Assembly: GCA_964011275.1 (NCBI GenBank)
Contig: CAXGOB010000020.1
Location: forward strand, 5,652 to 69,651
DNA: 64,000 nucleotides
Source of the DNA: UBA7328 sp002471345
Lineage (GTDB): Bacteria > Bacteroidota > Bacteroidia > Chitinophagales > Saprospiraceae
Direction: 5' to 3'
Position 1 is the stretch's first letter. Every line of letters starts with the position of its first letter. The translations under genes and the position numbers were made by a program. The notes beneath the pieces were generated by a model. The model was not told where the DNA came from. It ran no database searches and saw only the letters and a list, made by a program, of their open reading frames with translations. Of this stretch, positions 8,580 through 17,399 are shown one piece after another.

Positions 8580-9548
8580 TTATTGCATATGATTTTTTCC
8601 AATTAGGAATGAAAAATGTTCAAATTCATAAATTGCCGCGTTGTCGTCTTCGGGATGTGCATCTGAATCTTTTGGTTTAGCCGACTTCCTCCCAGATACA
8701 ATATCAGCATAGGCATTTTTAAGATCTATTAATCTTTCAGGTTGAGCCACAGGAGTATTATGTGCTGGGAAAACCCTCTTTAATATAGGTGTTAAATCAG
8801 CTAGTTTGCCGATACTTTTTTCATAAGATTTCAAGTCAGTTCCTTCAAAAAATAACCAAATGGTTGCTTCATAAAAAGTGTCTCCTGTCCATAGATATCC
8901 ATTTGTTCTATCGAGAATTGCTATAGCATCTGGAGTATGACCAGGCACTGATATTATTTCAATTTCTCTTTCTCCTAATTCCAAAATGGATCCATTTCCT
9001 ATGTGGCCTGAGATCTTAAATGGATTGATATGATAATTAGAAACATCTCTATGCTCAAGATGAATATTACAAAATGCCTCAGGCTCAACTTCATGTGCTA
9101 CTTGTGCATGTGACCATCCCTGTTCGGCCCATTTATGGGTATATGCGATATCCATAGCAAGGATATTGTCGAACTCATAATTACTTCCTATGTGATCATA
9201 GTGTGTATGTGAGTTCACGACCATGACAGGTAGGTTTGTAATTTCCTTTACCACGACAGACATGGAATCTAATCCCATACCTGTATCAAAAAGTAGAGCT
9301 TTCTCCTTGCCTAAAATGAGATATGAAATGACTTCTTGATAGTTATATGGTTCAGCAATGGCAAATACGTCATGACCCACTTTGTAGACTTTAAACCACG
9401 ATGAAGAAGTGGATATTTCTGAGTGTTGCTCGAATTGAGGTCTTATTTCTTGTTCACACCAACTCAACTCTGCATTGATGTTCTTTTCTGTCTTACAATT
9501 GAAAAATAAAATAGAAATAGTGGATAATATCAAGATCAATCTCATCAT
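8580..9548 (-). CDS. MBL-fold metallo-hydrolase lipoprotein
   Basis: A zinc-dependent hydrolase of the metallo-beta-lactamase superfamily. The metal motif HTHYDHIGS is clear, followed by a later His in VPGHTPDAIAI, the Asp in LWTGDTFYEA and a terminal His in VFPAHNTPV, which together give the full ligand set. The start at 9548 (MMRLILILSTISILFFNC) gives a lipoprotein signal with Cys at about residue 18; an ATG at 9593 would add a poor leader. Substrate cannot be inferred. It resembles the glyoxalase-II/quorum-lactonase-like subgroup rather than true beta-lactamases. The product should be anchored in the cell envelope. Confidence 0.82.
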   Translation of the reverse strand: MMRLILILSTISILFFNCKTEKNINAELSWCEQEIRPQFEQHSEISTSSSWFKVYKVGHDVFAIAEPYNYQEVISYLILGKEKALLFDTGMGLDSMSVVVKEITNLPVMVVNSHTHYDHIGSNYEFDNILAMDIAYTHKWAEQGWSHAQVAHEVEPEAFCNIHLEHRDVSNYHINPFKISGHIGNGSILELGEREIEIISVPGHTPDAIAILDRTNGYLWTGDTFYEATIWLFFEGTDLKSYEKSIGKLADLTPILKRVFPAHNTPVAQPERLIDLKNAYADIVSGRKSAKPKDSDAHPEDDNAAIYEFEHFSFLIGKNHMQ

Positions 9549-9747
9549 ACCAAAATATGATAAACTTGAAGATGAATAAAAAAAAACATTCATAAAAAGA
9601 ATGAATATTTGATATAATTAATCATTAACATGTTTACTTATTTCAAGGATAACATTATTTTGTCCTAAGTAGCAGTGGCATATTTTACATATAGGTATTC
9701 ATTAAAACATATAAAAGAAATATCTTCCACTTTGGTAGGTATACAAC

Positions 9748-9757
9748 TGTTAGGTAC
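9748..9757. other. Integron-like core site (GTTAGGT), left boundary of a possible cassette
   Basis: TGTTAGGTAC contains GTTAGGT, which fits the attC R' consensus GTTRRRY. The exact 10-bp reverse complement lies at 10657-10666, just before the stop of the gene in between. No convincing full attC hairpin was found upstream, so this is suggestive only. Confidence 0.35.
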
Positions 9758-9783
9758 AACAGTAAAGAAATGCAAAAGAACTT

Positions 9784-10674
9784 ATGACAAACAAAGTTTT
9801 CGACAAATTGCTTTCATTAAAAGTTAAGGAGCAAAGTGAAAGAGTAATTCTTTCAATTGCAATAGTTAGTTATTTAATACACTTAATCCTAATTCTATTA
9901 GCTAACTATGATATAATACAAATAGAATCGAAACTACTTAAGAATCCTATTGCAGCCATTTACACTCCTTTCTCATTCATATTGGTTTATGAAGTCTATC
10001 TACTTATATTTTTTCTGCCAAAATCAATTTCATTTTATATTGGGAAACAATATGAAATAATAACACTTATCGTAATAAGAAGAATCTTCAAAAATATTGC
10101 AAATTTAGAACTTAATTCAAAATGGTTTCAATCTAAGAGTGATTTACAATTTACATATGATACTCTAACATCATTAGTTCTTTTTCTTTTAATATATTTC
10201 TTCTACCAAAATATTGCAGGGAGAGATGATTCAATTGTAGAAACTCAAAAAAATCAAAAGAGAAATATAGAAAGATTTATAAACCTGAAAAAAACAATTG
10301 CTATACTATTGGTTCCTCTGTTAATGGGTCTTGCTATCTATACATTTGTTATATGGGTAAATACTACAATGAGTGATTATGGAAGTGGAATCGTTGCCTT
10401 CAAGAATATCAATAATATATTCTTTGATGAGTTTTTTACAGTTTTAATTATAGTTGACGTTCTACTCTTATTATCATCCTTTTTTTACTCAGATAAATTT
10501 CATAAAATAATAAGAAACTCTGGTTTTGTAATTTCTACTATTTTAATTAAAATTTCATTCTCAACGGAAGGAATTGTAAACAATGCCTTAATTATAAGTG
10601 CTGTTTTATTCGGATTTTTAATTCTTCTTATCCATAACAAATTTGAAAACAATGCGGTACCTAACAAAAGCTAA
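9784..10674 (+). CDS. Multi-pass membrane protein of unknown function (possible gene cassette)
   Basis: A 296-residue protein with a short polar N-terminus and about seven hydrophobic segments arranged in two groups, separated by a charged stretch near residues 150-165 (RDDSIVETQKNQKRNIERF). I recognise no family. Its Lys/Asn/Ile-rich codon use makes it more AT-rich than the next genes. It is flanked by a 10-bp inverted repeat, with GTTAGGT 28 bases before the start codon and ACCTAAC overlapping the last codons. This is the layout of an integron gene cassette and suggests the gene was acquired. Confidence 0.7.
   Translation: MTNKVFDKLLSLKVKEQSERVILSIAIVSYLIHLILILLANYDIIQIESKLLKNPIAAIYTPFSFILVYEVYLLIFFLPKSISFYIGKQYEIITLIVIRRIFKNIANLELNSKWFQSKSDLQFTYDTLTSLVLFLLIYFFYQNIAGRDDSIVETQKNQKRNIERFINLKKTIAILLVPLLMGLAIYTFVIWVNTTMSDYGSGIVAFKNINNIFFDEFFTVLIIVDVLLLLSSFFYSDKFHKIIRNSGFVISTILIKISFSTEGIVNNALIISAVLFGFLILLIHNKFENNAVPNKS
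10657..10666. other. Integron-like core site (ACCTAAC), right boundary of a possible cassette
   Basis: GTACCTAACA contains ACCTAAC, matching the attC R'' consensus RYYYAAC, and overlaps the 3' end of the membrane-protein gene as attC sites commonly do. A closing GTTRRRY was not found in the next 200 bases, where composition shifts to higher GC, so the site may be truncated. Confidence 0.35.
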
Positions 10675-10764
10675 AAAGTCAATAGCCTCAATTCGTCGAC
10701 TACTGCATTTAGCCGAGCCGTCAGACTGTGCAAAAACCTCAGAACATAAAAACCTGACAATTCA

Positions 10765-11871
10765 TTGTTTTGGAACTTTAGCCACAAAGTGAATAACAAG
10801 AACATTATTTTATTTTTATTTTTAACAAGATATTCGGAAACCGAAAAACAACAATCGAGCGAACGGAAACGCTGTCTTAAGGATTATCTTGTTTGTCTGC
10901 TACAACCCTTTTTCCTTTTGATGATCATAGTGTTTTCCAGGCCTATCGTAACAGCTCAAACCATTACAGGTTATCTGTCCCTACATGGGCATCAATCCAT
11001 CCACCTTGACGGTTTTAATGGATTAGAATCTTATCGCATATCAACTACGACTGTTGATTCGAGTGGCCATTTCGTACTCAGTTACTCTGCCAGGGATTAT
11101 GGTGCTGGGACACTTAGATCTGGTGATGAAACGCCATTCATACTTATGCTCAGCGGGGAAGATATAGAAATCAAGGGCCAATCGCCGAGTAATCAGATGG
11201 CCATTTCAATAACTAATGGCCATGAAAATCAGTGGTTTCAAATTTATGGTAAAGAACATCTCATGCGGGAACAAGCTTTGAGCGCATGGACATTCCTGAA
11301 GGAAATGTACACATCGGATTCTTTATTTTCGATTCAGCAGGTACCACAGACTTCGATCCAAGAAGAAATACAACGCTTACAAGAGGAAGATGCCTCCTAC
11401 ATAGACCGTTTACCAAAAGACAGTTATGTTCGTTGGTATCTACCTGTCCGGAAATTGGTAAGCTCGGTCTCCACCATTGCCCAATACCGTACCGAAGAAA
11501 TACCTAATACCATCGAAGCATTCCGGGAATTGGACTATACAGACACGAGATTATACAAAAGTGGCTTGCTTAAAGATGTCATTGAGAGTCATTTTTGGTT
11601 GTTGGCAAATAGTGGTCAGTCATTAGATGCTACATTTATCGAAATGCAATACTCCATGGACGCCATGATGGAATCCCTTGCAGGTGACGAACATAATCTG
11701 AATGAAGTCACGGCCTACTTGTTCCATCTGCTGGAGCGGCATAGCTTTTTTGAGGCATCTGAGTATCTCGCCTTGAAAGTATTGAATGAAACTTCTTGCA
11801 CCATAGATAGCGATCTGGTCAAACAACTAGAAACCTACCGAGCCATGAAAAAAGGGGAAAATCGCTCCTGA
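10765..11871 (+). CDS. TlpA-like thioredoxin protein, N-terminal fragment (frameshifted)
   Basis: The first part of a secreted thiol-disulfide protein. A signal peptide is visible (LLQPFFLLMIIVFSRPIVTAQ), followed by a DUF4369-like beta domain with TITGYLSLHGHQSIHLDGF and a long helical region to residue 365. The true start is uncertain: a TTG at 10765 gives an implausible 35-residue leader, so the 5' end may be recombined with the preceding cassette-like DNA. The frame ends at 11871, just after MKKGENRS. Deleting one G from the GGGG run at 11854-11857 restores MKKGKIAPDIVF and joins the thioredoxin domain that follows. Base composition is visibly richer in GC than on either side, suggesting transfer. 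Confidence 0.7.
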   Translation: MFWNFSHKVNNKNIILFLFLTRYSETEKQQSSERKRCLKDYLVCLLQPFFLLMIIVFSRPIVTAQTITGYLSLHGHQSIHLDGFNGLESYRISTTTVDSSGHFVLSYSARDYGAGTLRSGDETPFILMLSGEDIEIKGQSPSNQMAISITNGHENQWFQIYGKEHLMREQALSAWTFLKEMYTSDSLFSIQQVPQTSIQEEIQRLQEEDASYIDRLPKDSYVRWYLPVRKLVSSVSTIAQYRTEEIPNTIEAFRELDYTDTRLYKSGLLKDVIESHFWLLANSGQSLDATFIEMQYSMDAMMESLAGDEHNLNEVTAYLFHLLERHSFFEASEYLALKVLNETSCTIDSDLVKQLETYRAMKKGENRS

Positions 11872-11893
11872 CATTGTATTTGAAGGCGATTTT

Positions 11894-12319
11894 TTGGTTT
11901 CCGGATATGTACCCACTGATACACCAGATAAACTTTCAGATATTAGAAGCAGTCATATCCTGATTGTTTTTGGTGCAAGCTGGTGTCCCAAATGTACCGA
12001 AGAGCTTCCTGAAATAGCTAAAAATTACGATCAGTGGAAAAAACAAGGTGTAGAGGTAATCTACATTTCATTAGACGAAGATAAAGAAGGGCATAGTAGC
12101 TTTACAAAACCTTTTCCGTTTATGTCCATGTGCGATTATAAAAAATGGGATAGTGAGATTGTAAATGATTACTATGTCTTTGCCACTCCGACAATGTATT
12201 TATTGGACAGCCAAAGAAAAATCCTCTTACGTCCCAATTCCGTGAAGCAGATGGATGCCTGGGTGGATTGGTATTTAGTGCAGGGGAATAAGCAAAGCAG
12301 TATGAATGAAACAAAGTGA
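11894..12319 (+). CDS. TlpA-like thioredoxin protein, C-terminal thioredoxin fragment
   Basis: The C-terminal thioredoxin-fold domain of the gene that starts upstream. The active site is WCPKC in VFGASWCPKCTEELPEI, with the conserved cis-Pro region at FATPTMYLLD. TlpA/ResA-type proteins reduce disulfides in the periplasm, often for cytochrome c maturation or stress. The fragment is one frame away from its N-terminal half; reading in this frame can be followed back to about 11858 (KIAPDIVFEGDF), so no true start codon is needed here. With a single extra G as the only lesion, the gene is either a very recent pseudogene or a consensus error. Confidence 0.75.
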   Translation: MVSGYVPTDTPDKLSDIRSSHILIVFGASWCPKCTEELPEIAKNYDQWKKQGVEVIYISLDEDKEGHSSFTKPFPFMSMCDYKKWDSEIVNDYYVFATPTMYLLDSQRKILLRPNSVKQMDAWVDWYLVQGNKQSSMNETK

Positions 12320-12339
12320 ATGAAATGAAAAACTACGAA

Positions 12340-12414
12340 ACGCTAACAAGCTGTGACCACATCATGCCTCCTGCCTCTGAACGACGGGTACGGCTAAGAC
12401 GTAGCCTATTGGGT
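12340..12414. other. attC-like imperfect inverted repeat
   Basis: ACGCTAACAAGCT at 12340-12352 pairs imperfectly with AGCCTATTGGGT at 12403-12414. A smaller GGCT/AGCC stem lies just inside the right arm. Size, a CTAAC-type left core and a TTGGGT-type right core recall a degenerate integron attC site located after one gene and before the next start at 12429. Core bases deviate from consensus, hence low confidence. Confidence 0.3.
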
Positions 12415-12428
12415 ATAATGAGACAATC

Positions 12429-12755
12429 ATGTTGAATAAGAGTATATATATGAGACTACTTTATATTGTAATTATTGCAACTCTTGTATTTTCAGGAGCG
12501 TTACTTGGACAAAATAGTTATCGACCTGGATTATTCTTTCGAGAAGGCTGGAAAGAAACACCTGCTGAAATTCCCTTAAATCAGAATCATGTTGAAGACA
12601 CTGAATTAACGGTTCAATTGTATGGAGTAAGTGTAGACAGTTTGAAGAAAAGCCATCATGTCAAACCTGACGATGATCCTTTTTATGTTTGGTCAGGATT
12701 GTGTTTGGGAAACTGGATGGTTACATTAAAACACAGAACTAAAAATGTTGATTAA
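12429..12755 (+). CDS. Secreted protein of unknown function, N-terminal fragment (frameshifted)
   Basis: A signal peptide (IVIIATLVFSGALLGQ) is followed by YRPGLFFREGWKETPAEIPLNQNHV and KKSHHVKPDDDPFYVWSG. I recall this pattern from secreted proteins of unknown function found near sulfatases in Bacteroidota and Planctomycetes. The frame stops with TAA at 12753-12755, right after KHRTKNVD. Adding one T (GAT TTA AAC) continues the protein as DLNRYAKIIIRTKQSG and joins the next fragment. The sulfatase operon lies about 2 kb downstream, which would fit a role in the same degradation, but this is inference. Confidence 0.6.
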   Translation: MLNKSIYMRLLYIVIIATLVFSGALLGQNSYRPGLFFREGWKETPAEIPLNQNHVEDTELTVQLYGVSVDSLKKSHHVKPDDDPFYVWSGLCLGNWMVTLKHRTKNVD

Positions 12756-12817
12756 ACCGATATGCAAAAATAATAATTCGAACAAAACAATCTGGACTGA
12801 GGGAACTTAGAATTTCA

Positions 12818-13081
12818 TTGAAACTTGCAAATGGAAATTGGTTGGTAAGTGATCTATCAGCAGGAAGTTCAAGAGATTGGCAAATTACGGAGTTTAATAT
12901 TCAAGATATTGTTTGGCATAACCTTGATGCAAATAGAATTACAGAAACGGGAGTAGCTAATGATCCTGATATTTCGAATGTCGAAGAAATTGGATTCACG
13001 GATTTAGTGCCAGGAGGGAGATCAAGAGCATCCTCACGTTTGGATTGGATTGAAGTTTATGGAAGGCCAATAATAAGATAA
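12818..13081 (+). CDS. Secreted protein of unknown function, C-terminal fragment
   Basis: The downstream half of the frameshifted gene beginning at 12429. The frame is open from about 12752 (LNRYAKIIIRTKQSGLREL) and contains LANGNWLVSDLSAGSSRDWQ and NVEEIGFTDLVPGGRS, ending DWIEVYGRPIIR. A TTG at 12818 is only a nominal start. The restored product would be about 218 residues with a beta-sandwich-like composition. Only one missing base separates the halves. Confidence 0.55.
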   Translation: MKLANGNWLVSDLSAGSSRDWQITEFNIQDIVWHNLDANRITETGVANDPDISNVEEIGFTDLVPGGRSRASSRLDWIEVYGRPIIR

Positions 13082-13277
13082 TATAATTAACATTTCTTAT
13101 CACTTGAATAATGATGTTTAAGTAGAAGGTGTCTTTATTCCTAATGTATAATTATAAGAGAAAACAGGCCACGATAATATGCATAACCCCAAGCTAAAGC
13201 ACGGTATATGCAAAATCATTAGCCATAATTAAACCATTGTAGAAAAATTTGGTCTAAATCAATAAAAAGGAAATAGT

Positions 13278-14132
13278 ATGAGAAGATTAAATTTTTTGAT
13301 TACTGCTGTGATGCTAGTATTATTATCATGCAGTGAAGATGATGATTCAATACAGGATGTCTCACAAGGATATAATATGCTGCTCATAGGCAATAGTTTT
13401 TTTAAACCTTATGCTAATCATTTAGAAGATTTAGCACTAGAAGCTGGGATTGAAGATCACAATGCTACTGTTGTTTTTAGAGGAGGCGACAATGGAAGAC
13501 CGATTAACTTCTGGAATGATTCTAACAGTGCTGAACATCAACAAATCCAATCAGCTCTAGATCAAGGAAATATTGATTTTTTTGGAATGACCTCTGGATT
13601 TGATCTTGACAATACAGATGATCCTTTGGTAGGGCATCGAGCATGGATAGAGTATGCATTACAAAACAATCCAAGCATAACCATTTTCATAGCAATACCA
13701 ACAATAGATTTCCCCGAAGATTGGAATCAAAGAGCTGAAGATAATGGGTTTAACTCAATACAGGAACTGTATGAGTACTATGTTAATGAGATTATTCACC
13801 AAAAAATGATAAATCAATTACGAGCTGAATTCCCTTTGACTAATATTTTTACAATTCCAACTGGTTGGGCAACAATCAATTTAGCACAAATGAATCAGGA
13901 GAATTTATTGCTGGACAATATTTCAATGTTTGGGCCAAAGCCTACATCAATATTTACTGACCCAAAAGGACATCAGGGACAAATCGCAATAGAGACCGGT
14001 ACTCTAATATGGTTAAACAGTATTTATAATGTTGATCTTATAACTTATGAATATGAAACCGGTTTTGATACAGACTTACATGAAATTGCAAGGGTAATAA
14101 TGGATAGTCATGATACAAAATACAAACAGTAA
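13278..14132 (+). CDS. SGNH/GDSL-like lipoprotein of unknown substrate
   Basis: A 284-residue lipoprotein: the signal MRRLNFLITAVMLVLLSC places the lipidated Cys at residue 18, followed by an acidic SEDDDS stretch of the type that directs Bacteroidota lipoproteins to the surface. The body starts with NMLLIGNSFFKPY, a GNS variant of the GDS nucleophile block. Near the end is TDPKGHQGQ, matching the Asp-x-x-His block of SGNH hydrolases. It therefore probably cleaves an ester, possibly an acetylated or otherwise substituted glycan. The start ATG at 13278 is preceded by AAGGAAATAGT, a usable ribosome site. It stands alone between two short intergenic stretches. Confidence 0.65.
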   Translation: MRRLNFLITAVMLVLLSCSEDDDSIQDVSQGYNMLLIGNSFFKPYANHLEDLALEAGIEDHNATVVFRGGDNGRPINFWNDSNSAEHQQIQSALDQGNIDFFGMTSGFDLDNTDDPLVGHRAWIEYALQNNPSITIFIAIPTIDFPEDWNQRAEDNGFNSIQELYEYYVNEIIHQKMINQLRAEFPLTNIFTIPTGWATINLAQMNQENLLLDNISMFGPKPTSIFTDPKGHQGQIAIETGTLIWLNSIYNVDLITYEYETGFDTDLHEIARVIMDSHDTKYKQ

Positions 14133-14441
14133 AGACCAATTATTTGTAAAAATGATGAATTTGAATTTTGAAAGATAAAAACATCTAATGCTGTCTATAA
14201 AATAATAGCCGCCTTTCGGCAAGCTGCGTCTCATATAGTAGACATTAACTCTACAGTCATCTGCTAAGATTAATGGATTAGTTATCAAGGATTAGGCAAA
14301 TTAGAAATGCATGGCTAGAGCCCTGTTAGAGGGATGCAATATATGTTACTAACCAGAAGATGATAAATATAAATCGAGAATAATTCAATTATAAGAAATA
14401 GCGATACTTCTCAATCATGGCCTCATCTTTGTACTCTTCTA
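14133..14441. other. Intergenic stretch without recognised gene
   Basis: About 310 bases. A small GCCG/CGGC hairpin occurs near 14209, but it is too short to call a terminator. No conserved frame was found. Confidence 0.4.
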
Positions 14442-14828
14442 GTGGTGTTACTAAGCAAAAGAAAAACTAAGTCAACCAAAAGAAAAAAAGCTACATACAG
14501 CGTTTATGTTGTAGAACTCAGTAAAAAAGTATGGACAGATAGTTGGAAATTCAGAGCAGCAAATCCTCATTTCAGAGGTATGCAAGAATGTCTTTATGTC
14601 GGTATGACCAGCTTGTCACCTCAGGAGCGATATAAGAAGCATAAAACAGGAGCAAGGAGTAAAAGAGGGCATAAAATATCATGTTATTTCGTTGAAAAAT
14701 ATGGTACCTTTTTGAGATCAAGCCTTTATAGTGAATACAACCCAATGTGCCGACTTGACGCTGTAAAAATGGAAAAGTGGCTTGCTGAAGACTTAAGAAA
14801 AAGAGGTTTTGCAGTATGGTGGAATTAG
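14442..14828 (+). CDS. GIY-YIG superfamily-like small protein
   Basis: A basic 128-residue protein. It opens with a KRKTKSTKRKK stretch, then TYSVYVVELSK (the 'GIY' strand position) and LYVGMTSLSPQERYKKHKTG (the 'YIG' strand with conserved Gly, then Arg and His). This is the core pattern of stand-alone GIY-YIG nucleases. A conserved Glu is plausible near EKWLAEDL, but I cannot assign it with certainty. The start is a GTG at 14442, since no ATG precedes the fold. Function could be DNA repair or a selfish nuclease; the neighbours give no clue. Confidence 0.6.
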   Translation: MVLLSKRKTKSTKRKKATYSVYVVELSKKVWTDSWKFRAANPHFRGMQECLYVGMTSLSPQERYKKHKTGARSKRGHKISCYFVEKYGTFLRSSLYSEYNPMCRLDAVKMEKWLAEDLRKRGFAVWWN

Positions 14829-14877
14829 AAGTGAATAATGCGCTTCATTATTTTGAAGGCAATAGGAGGACTTTGGG

Positions 14878-16626
14878 TCAAGGTCTAGGAACAGTCCCAG
14901 TGCGTCTTGCCCAATTCATCCATTGAGCCGCCATTTCTTCCACCTTTTTCGGATTTGACTGAGCTTTATCATTAAGTTCAACTCTATCTAAGTCCATATT
15001 ATACAACTCCCATTCATTCAGCGGAATTTCGTCAACTTTATCCCAAATTGTATAACCCATACTTGCCCTGGATACTAACTTCCATTTGCCATGTCTTACA
15101 GCTCTATTTCCTTCATGTTCCCAAAAAATAGGCTTCTTTCTTTGGGTTGGTTCTCCAATAAAATGACCAAATAAACTTTCACCTTCAAGTTCTATAATCT
15201 CATTTTCATTGTAAGTCTTAGGATAAGTTGCTTTGGCCACATCTAGACAGGTAGCCATAATATCAATCAAATGGCTAGGTTGGGATTGTAAGGTCGCCTT
15301 GACATTTACTCCATTCGGCCAATGAACAATGAGAGGAGTTGCTATTCCTCCTTCATGTACCCAATGTTTATACATTTTAAAAGGAGTATTGCTCACATTA
15401 GCCCAGTTTTTCCCATAGGCTGTGTAAGTGTGTGCTGGTCCAGGCATTACGCTTTTATCTTGAACTGTGAGTGGCACCCCAGTCCTGGTCGTTTTAGGGA
15501 TCATAAATTGCTGTCGCTCATTGACCCCTAAAGCATAATCTTTAGGGATGTTTTTAGGATTTTCATAATGAGTAGGGGACTCAATCCAATCTAATTCTTC
15601 TGCACATCCACCATTGTCCTGAAGAAAGAATATTAAGGTATTATCAAATTGTCCTTCCTTTTTTAATTCGTTTACAATTTCTCCTATTCCAGCATCCATA
15701 CGATCTACCATAGCTGCGTATACTTCCATATTAGCTATGTCCCATTCCTTATCCTTTATATCATCTGACCATTCTGGTACTCTGTAGTCCCGATCACTAA
15801 GTATCGCCTCCTTAGGTATTAAGCCCAAATCTTTCATTCGACTTAATCTCTTTTTTCTTGTCTCATCCCATCCTTGGTCATATTTGCCTTTATACTTCTC
15901 TACATCTTCTGGAAGAGCATGCATAGGCCAGTGTGGTGCTGTATATGCCACATACATAAAAAATGGATTCTCATCATTATGGTTTTGGATCTTTTCTTTG
16001 GCAAATTCAGTCACAGCTTCAGTCATATAAAAGTCATCTCCAGGAGCGATATATTTATTTTTTCTTGCCAGGGATCGCGGATCATAAAAACTTCCTGCAC
16101 CGGAGATCATTCCAAAGAAATCATCGAAACCTCTTTGAGTCGGCCAGTTATGTTTACTTGTTTCGTGGTCTTCTAATTCTGGATTCCAATGAGTGACATG
16201 CCATTTGCCTGAAAGATATGTACTGTATCCAGCTTGCTTTAAAACTTCTGCTATTGTTACTGAATTCTTACTCAATTCGCCTTTATATGCTGGGGTGCCT
16301 TTATCACTTACCATGTGTCCAATTCCAGCTTGTTGAGGATAAAGACCTGTAAGTAAGGAAGCTCTTGTAGGACAACAGCGTGCTGCATTATAAAATTGAG
16401 TATACTTGATACCATTTGCCGCTAATGCATCAATATTAGGCGTGTTGATCTCTCCACCATAACACCCTAAATCAGAATATCCCATATCATCGGCCATGAC
16501 CAGAAGGATATTTGGTCTGCTACTTTTTCTACTTCCATTACTGTCTGTGCTGTTGCACGAAAGGTGCATTATGATAGCAATGATTAATATCACCAATGCC
16601 CAATTATTGCGATTTAATTTCATCAC
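14878..16626 (-). CDS. Arylsulfatase, sulfatase family S1, lipoprotein
   Basis: A 582-residue sulfatase that hydrolyses sulfate esters after its active-site Cys is turned into formylglycine. Metal-binding and catalytic signatures are clear: PNILLVMADDMGYSDLGCYGG near the N-terminus and the C-x-P-T-R motif CCPTR at residues 84-88, with Cys84 as the modified residue. The second signature follows it as LLTGLYPQQAGIGH. A lipoprotein signal ends in HLSC with Cys24, so it acts anchored in the envelope. Length and order match the arylsulfatase-A-like S1_4 type. It lies 14 bases downstream of the NIPSNAP-like gene and is co-transcribed with it. A maturase is not present in the window. The substrate may be an algal or host sulfated glycan (inference). 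Confidence 0.93.
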   Translation of the reverse strand: MMKLNRNNWALVILIIAIIMHLSCNSTDSNGSRKSSRPNILLVMADDMGYSDLGCYGGEINTPNIDALAANGIKYTQFYNAARCCPTRASLLTGLYPQQAGIGHMVSDKGTPAYKGELSKNSVTIAEVLKQAGYSTYLSGKWHVTHWNPELEDHETSKHNWPTQRGFDDFFGMISGAGSFYDPRSLARKNKYIAPGDDFYMTEAVTEFAKEKIQNHNDENPFFMYVAYTAPHWPMHALPEDVEKYKGKYDQGWDETRKKRLSRMKDLGLIPKEAILSDRDYRVPEWSDDIKDKEWDIANMEVYAAMVDRMDAGIGEIVNELKKEGQFDNTLIFFLQDNGGCAEELDWIESPTHYENPKNIPKDYALGVNERQQFMIPKTTRTGVPLTVQDKSVMPGPAHTYTAYGKNWANVSNTPFKMYKHWVHEGGIATPLIVHWPNGVNVKATLQSQPSHLIDIMATCLDVAKATYPKTYNENEIIELEGESLFGHFIGEPTQRKKPIFWEHEGNRAVRHGKWKLVSRASMGYTIWDKVDEIPLNEWELYNMDLDRVELNDKAQSNPKKVEEMAAQWMNWARRTGTVPRP

Positions 16627-16640
16627 CGAAAATTATTCAT

Positions 16641-17399
16641 TCATATTACTTCTAAAAGAATATTTCTAATATTAGAAACCGAATTTGCATATTTTGGCAA
16701 TGCTACCATCTTTTTCCATCTTGGATCAGCACCAAACTCTTTCCAAGCTTCCGCTCTGTGTTCATTATCTCTAAAGTTGAGCATATAGACCAGACAAGGC
16801 ATGTATGGTCCAGCTATCATTTCACCAAAAAAAATCGGCTGTAGTTGGAGATCTAAGAAGAGGTCTATCTCTTCATCGTTAAACATCGCAATCTTCCGCC
16901 TTACTGCATCTTCATTATAGCCTTCATATATCCTCAGTTCGAAGAGCTTTGCTTTGTCAATAGGATCTCTAAGATGTGGCATTCCAGAGAAGGCATGAAG
17001 AAGTGATGTAGATAATCTGTTATAGGGAGAGGACTCCTGAGCATCATATTTTTTTGTAACCATGTGAAAATCAGAAGAGTGGGATGCTGTTATACCATTC
17101 TGATATGCCCCAAAGTCTGGATAGGCTACCTGCACATGGATATTTGTAGGAGTCTCAATGGATTGTTCTTTGTATACCACAAATGAACTAGCTCCTGAAT
17201 TCAGTAGTGTGGGTTTGAGCATTTCATTTAGATATTGCACGAACATTTTAGAGTTTTTTCCCCATTGCATTTTATAAGTTCTCCATTCTATAACTGATCT
17301 GTCACTATTAGATGGATTTCTTACTATTGACTCAGCAGTTGCATATGTACTTGCTGCTGTTCCGATTGCTGCTGCAGTTACAAATTTTCGTCTTTTCAT
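16641..17399 (-). CDS. NIPSNAP-family protein with Tat-like signal
   Basis: A 252-residue protein with a twin-Arg-like leader MKRRKFVTAAAIGTAAS. Two NIPSNAP-type ferredoxin-like repeats follow: one starts near VIEWRTYKMQWG (about residue 40) and the other near KLFELRIYEGYNEDA (about 155). It ends with ADPRWKKMVALPKYANSV, the usual NIPSNAP tail. NIPSNAP proteins are small dimeric folds of unclear enzymology, often found beside oxidoreductases or glycan-degradation genes in this phylum. It is the first gene of an operon with the sulfatase. Confidence 0.8.
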   Translation of the reverse strand: MKRRKFVTAAAIGTAASTYATAESIVRNPSNSDRSVIEWRTYKMQWGKNSKMFVQYLNEMLKPTLLNSGASSFVVYKEQSIETPTNIHVQVAYPDFGAYQNGITASHSSDFHMVTKKYDAQESSPYNRLSTSLLHAFSGMPHLRDPIDKAKLFELRIYEGYNEDAVRRKIAMFNDEEIDLFLDLQLQPIFFGEMIAGPYMPCLVYMLNFRDNEHRAEAWKEFGADPRWKKMVALPKYANSVSNIRNILLEVI

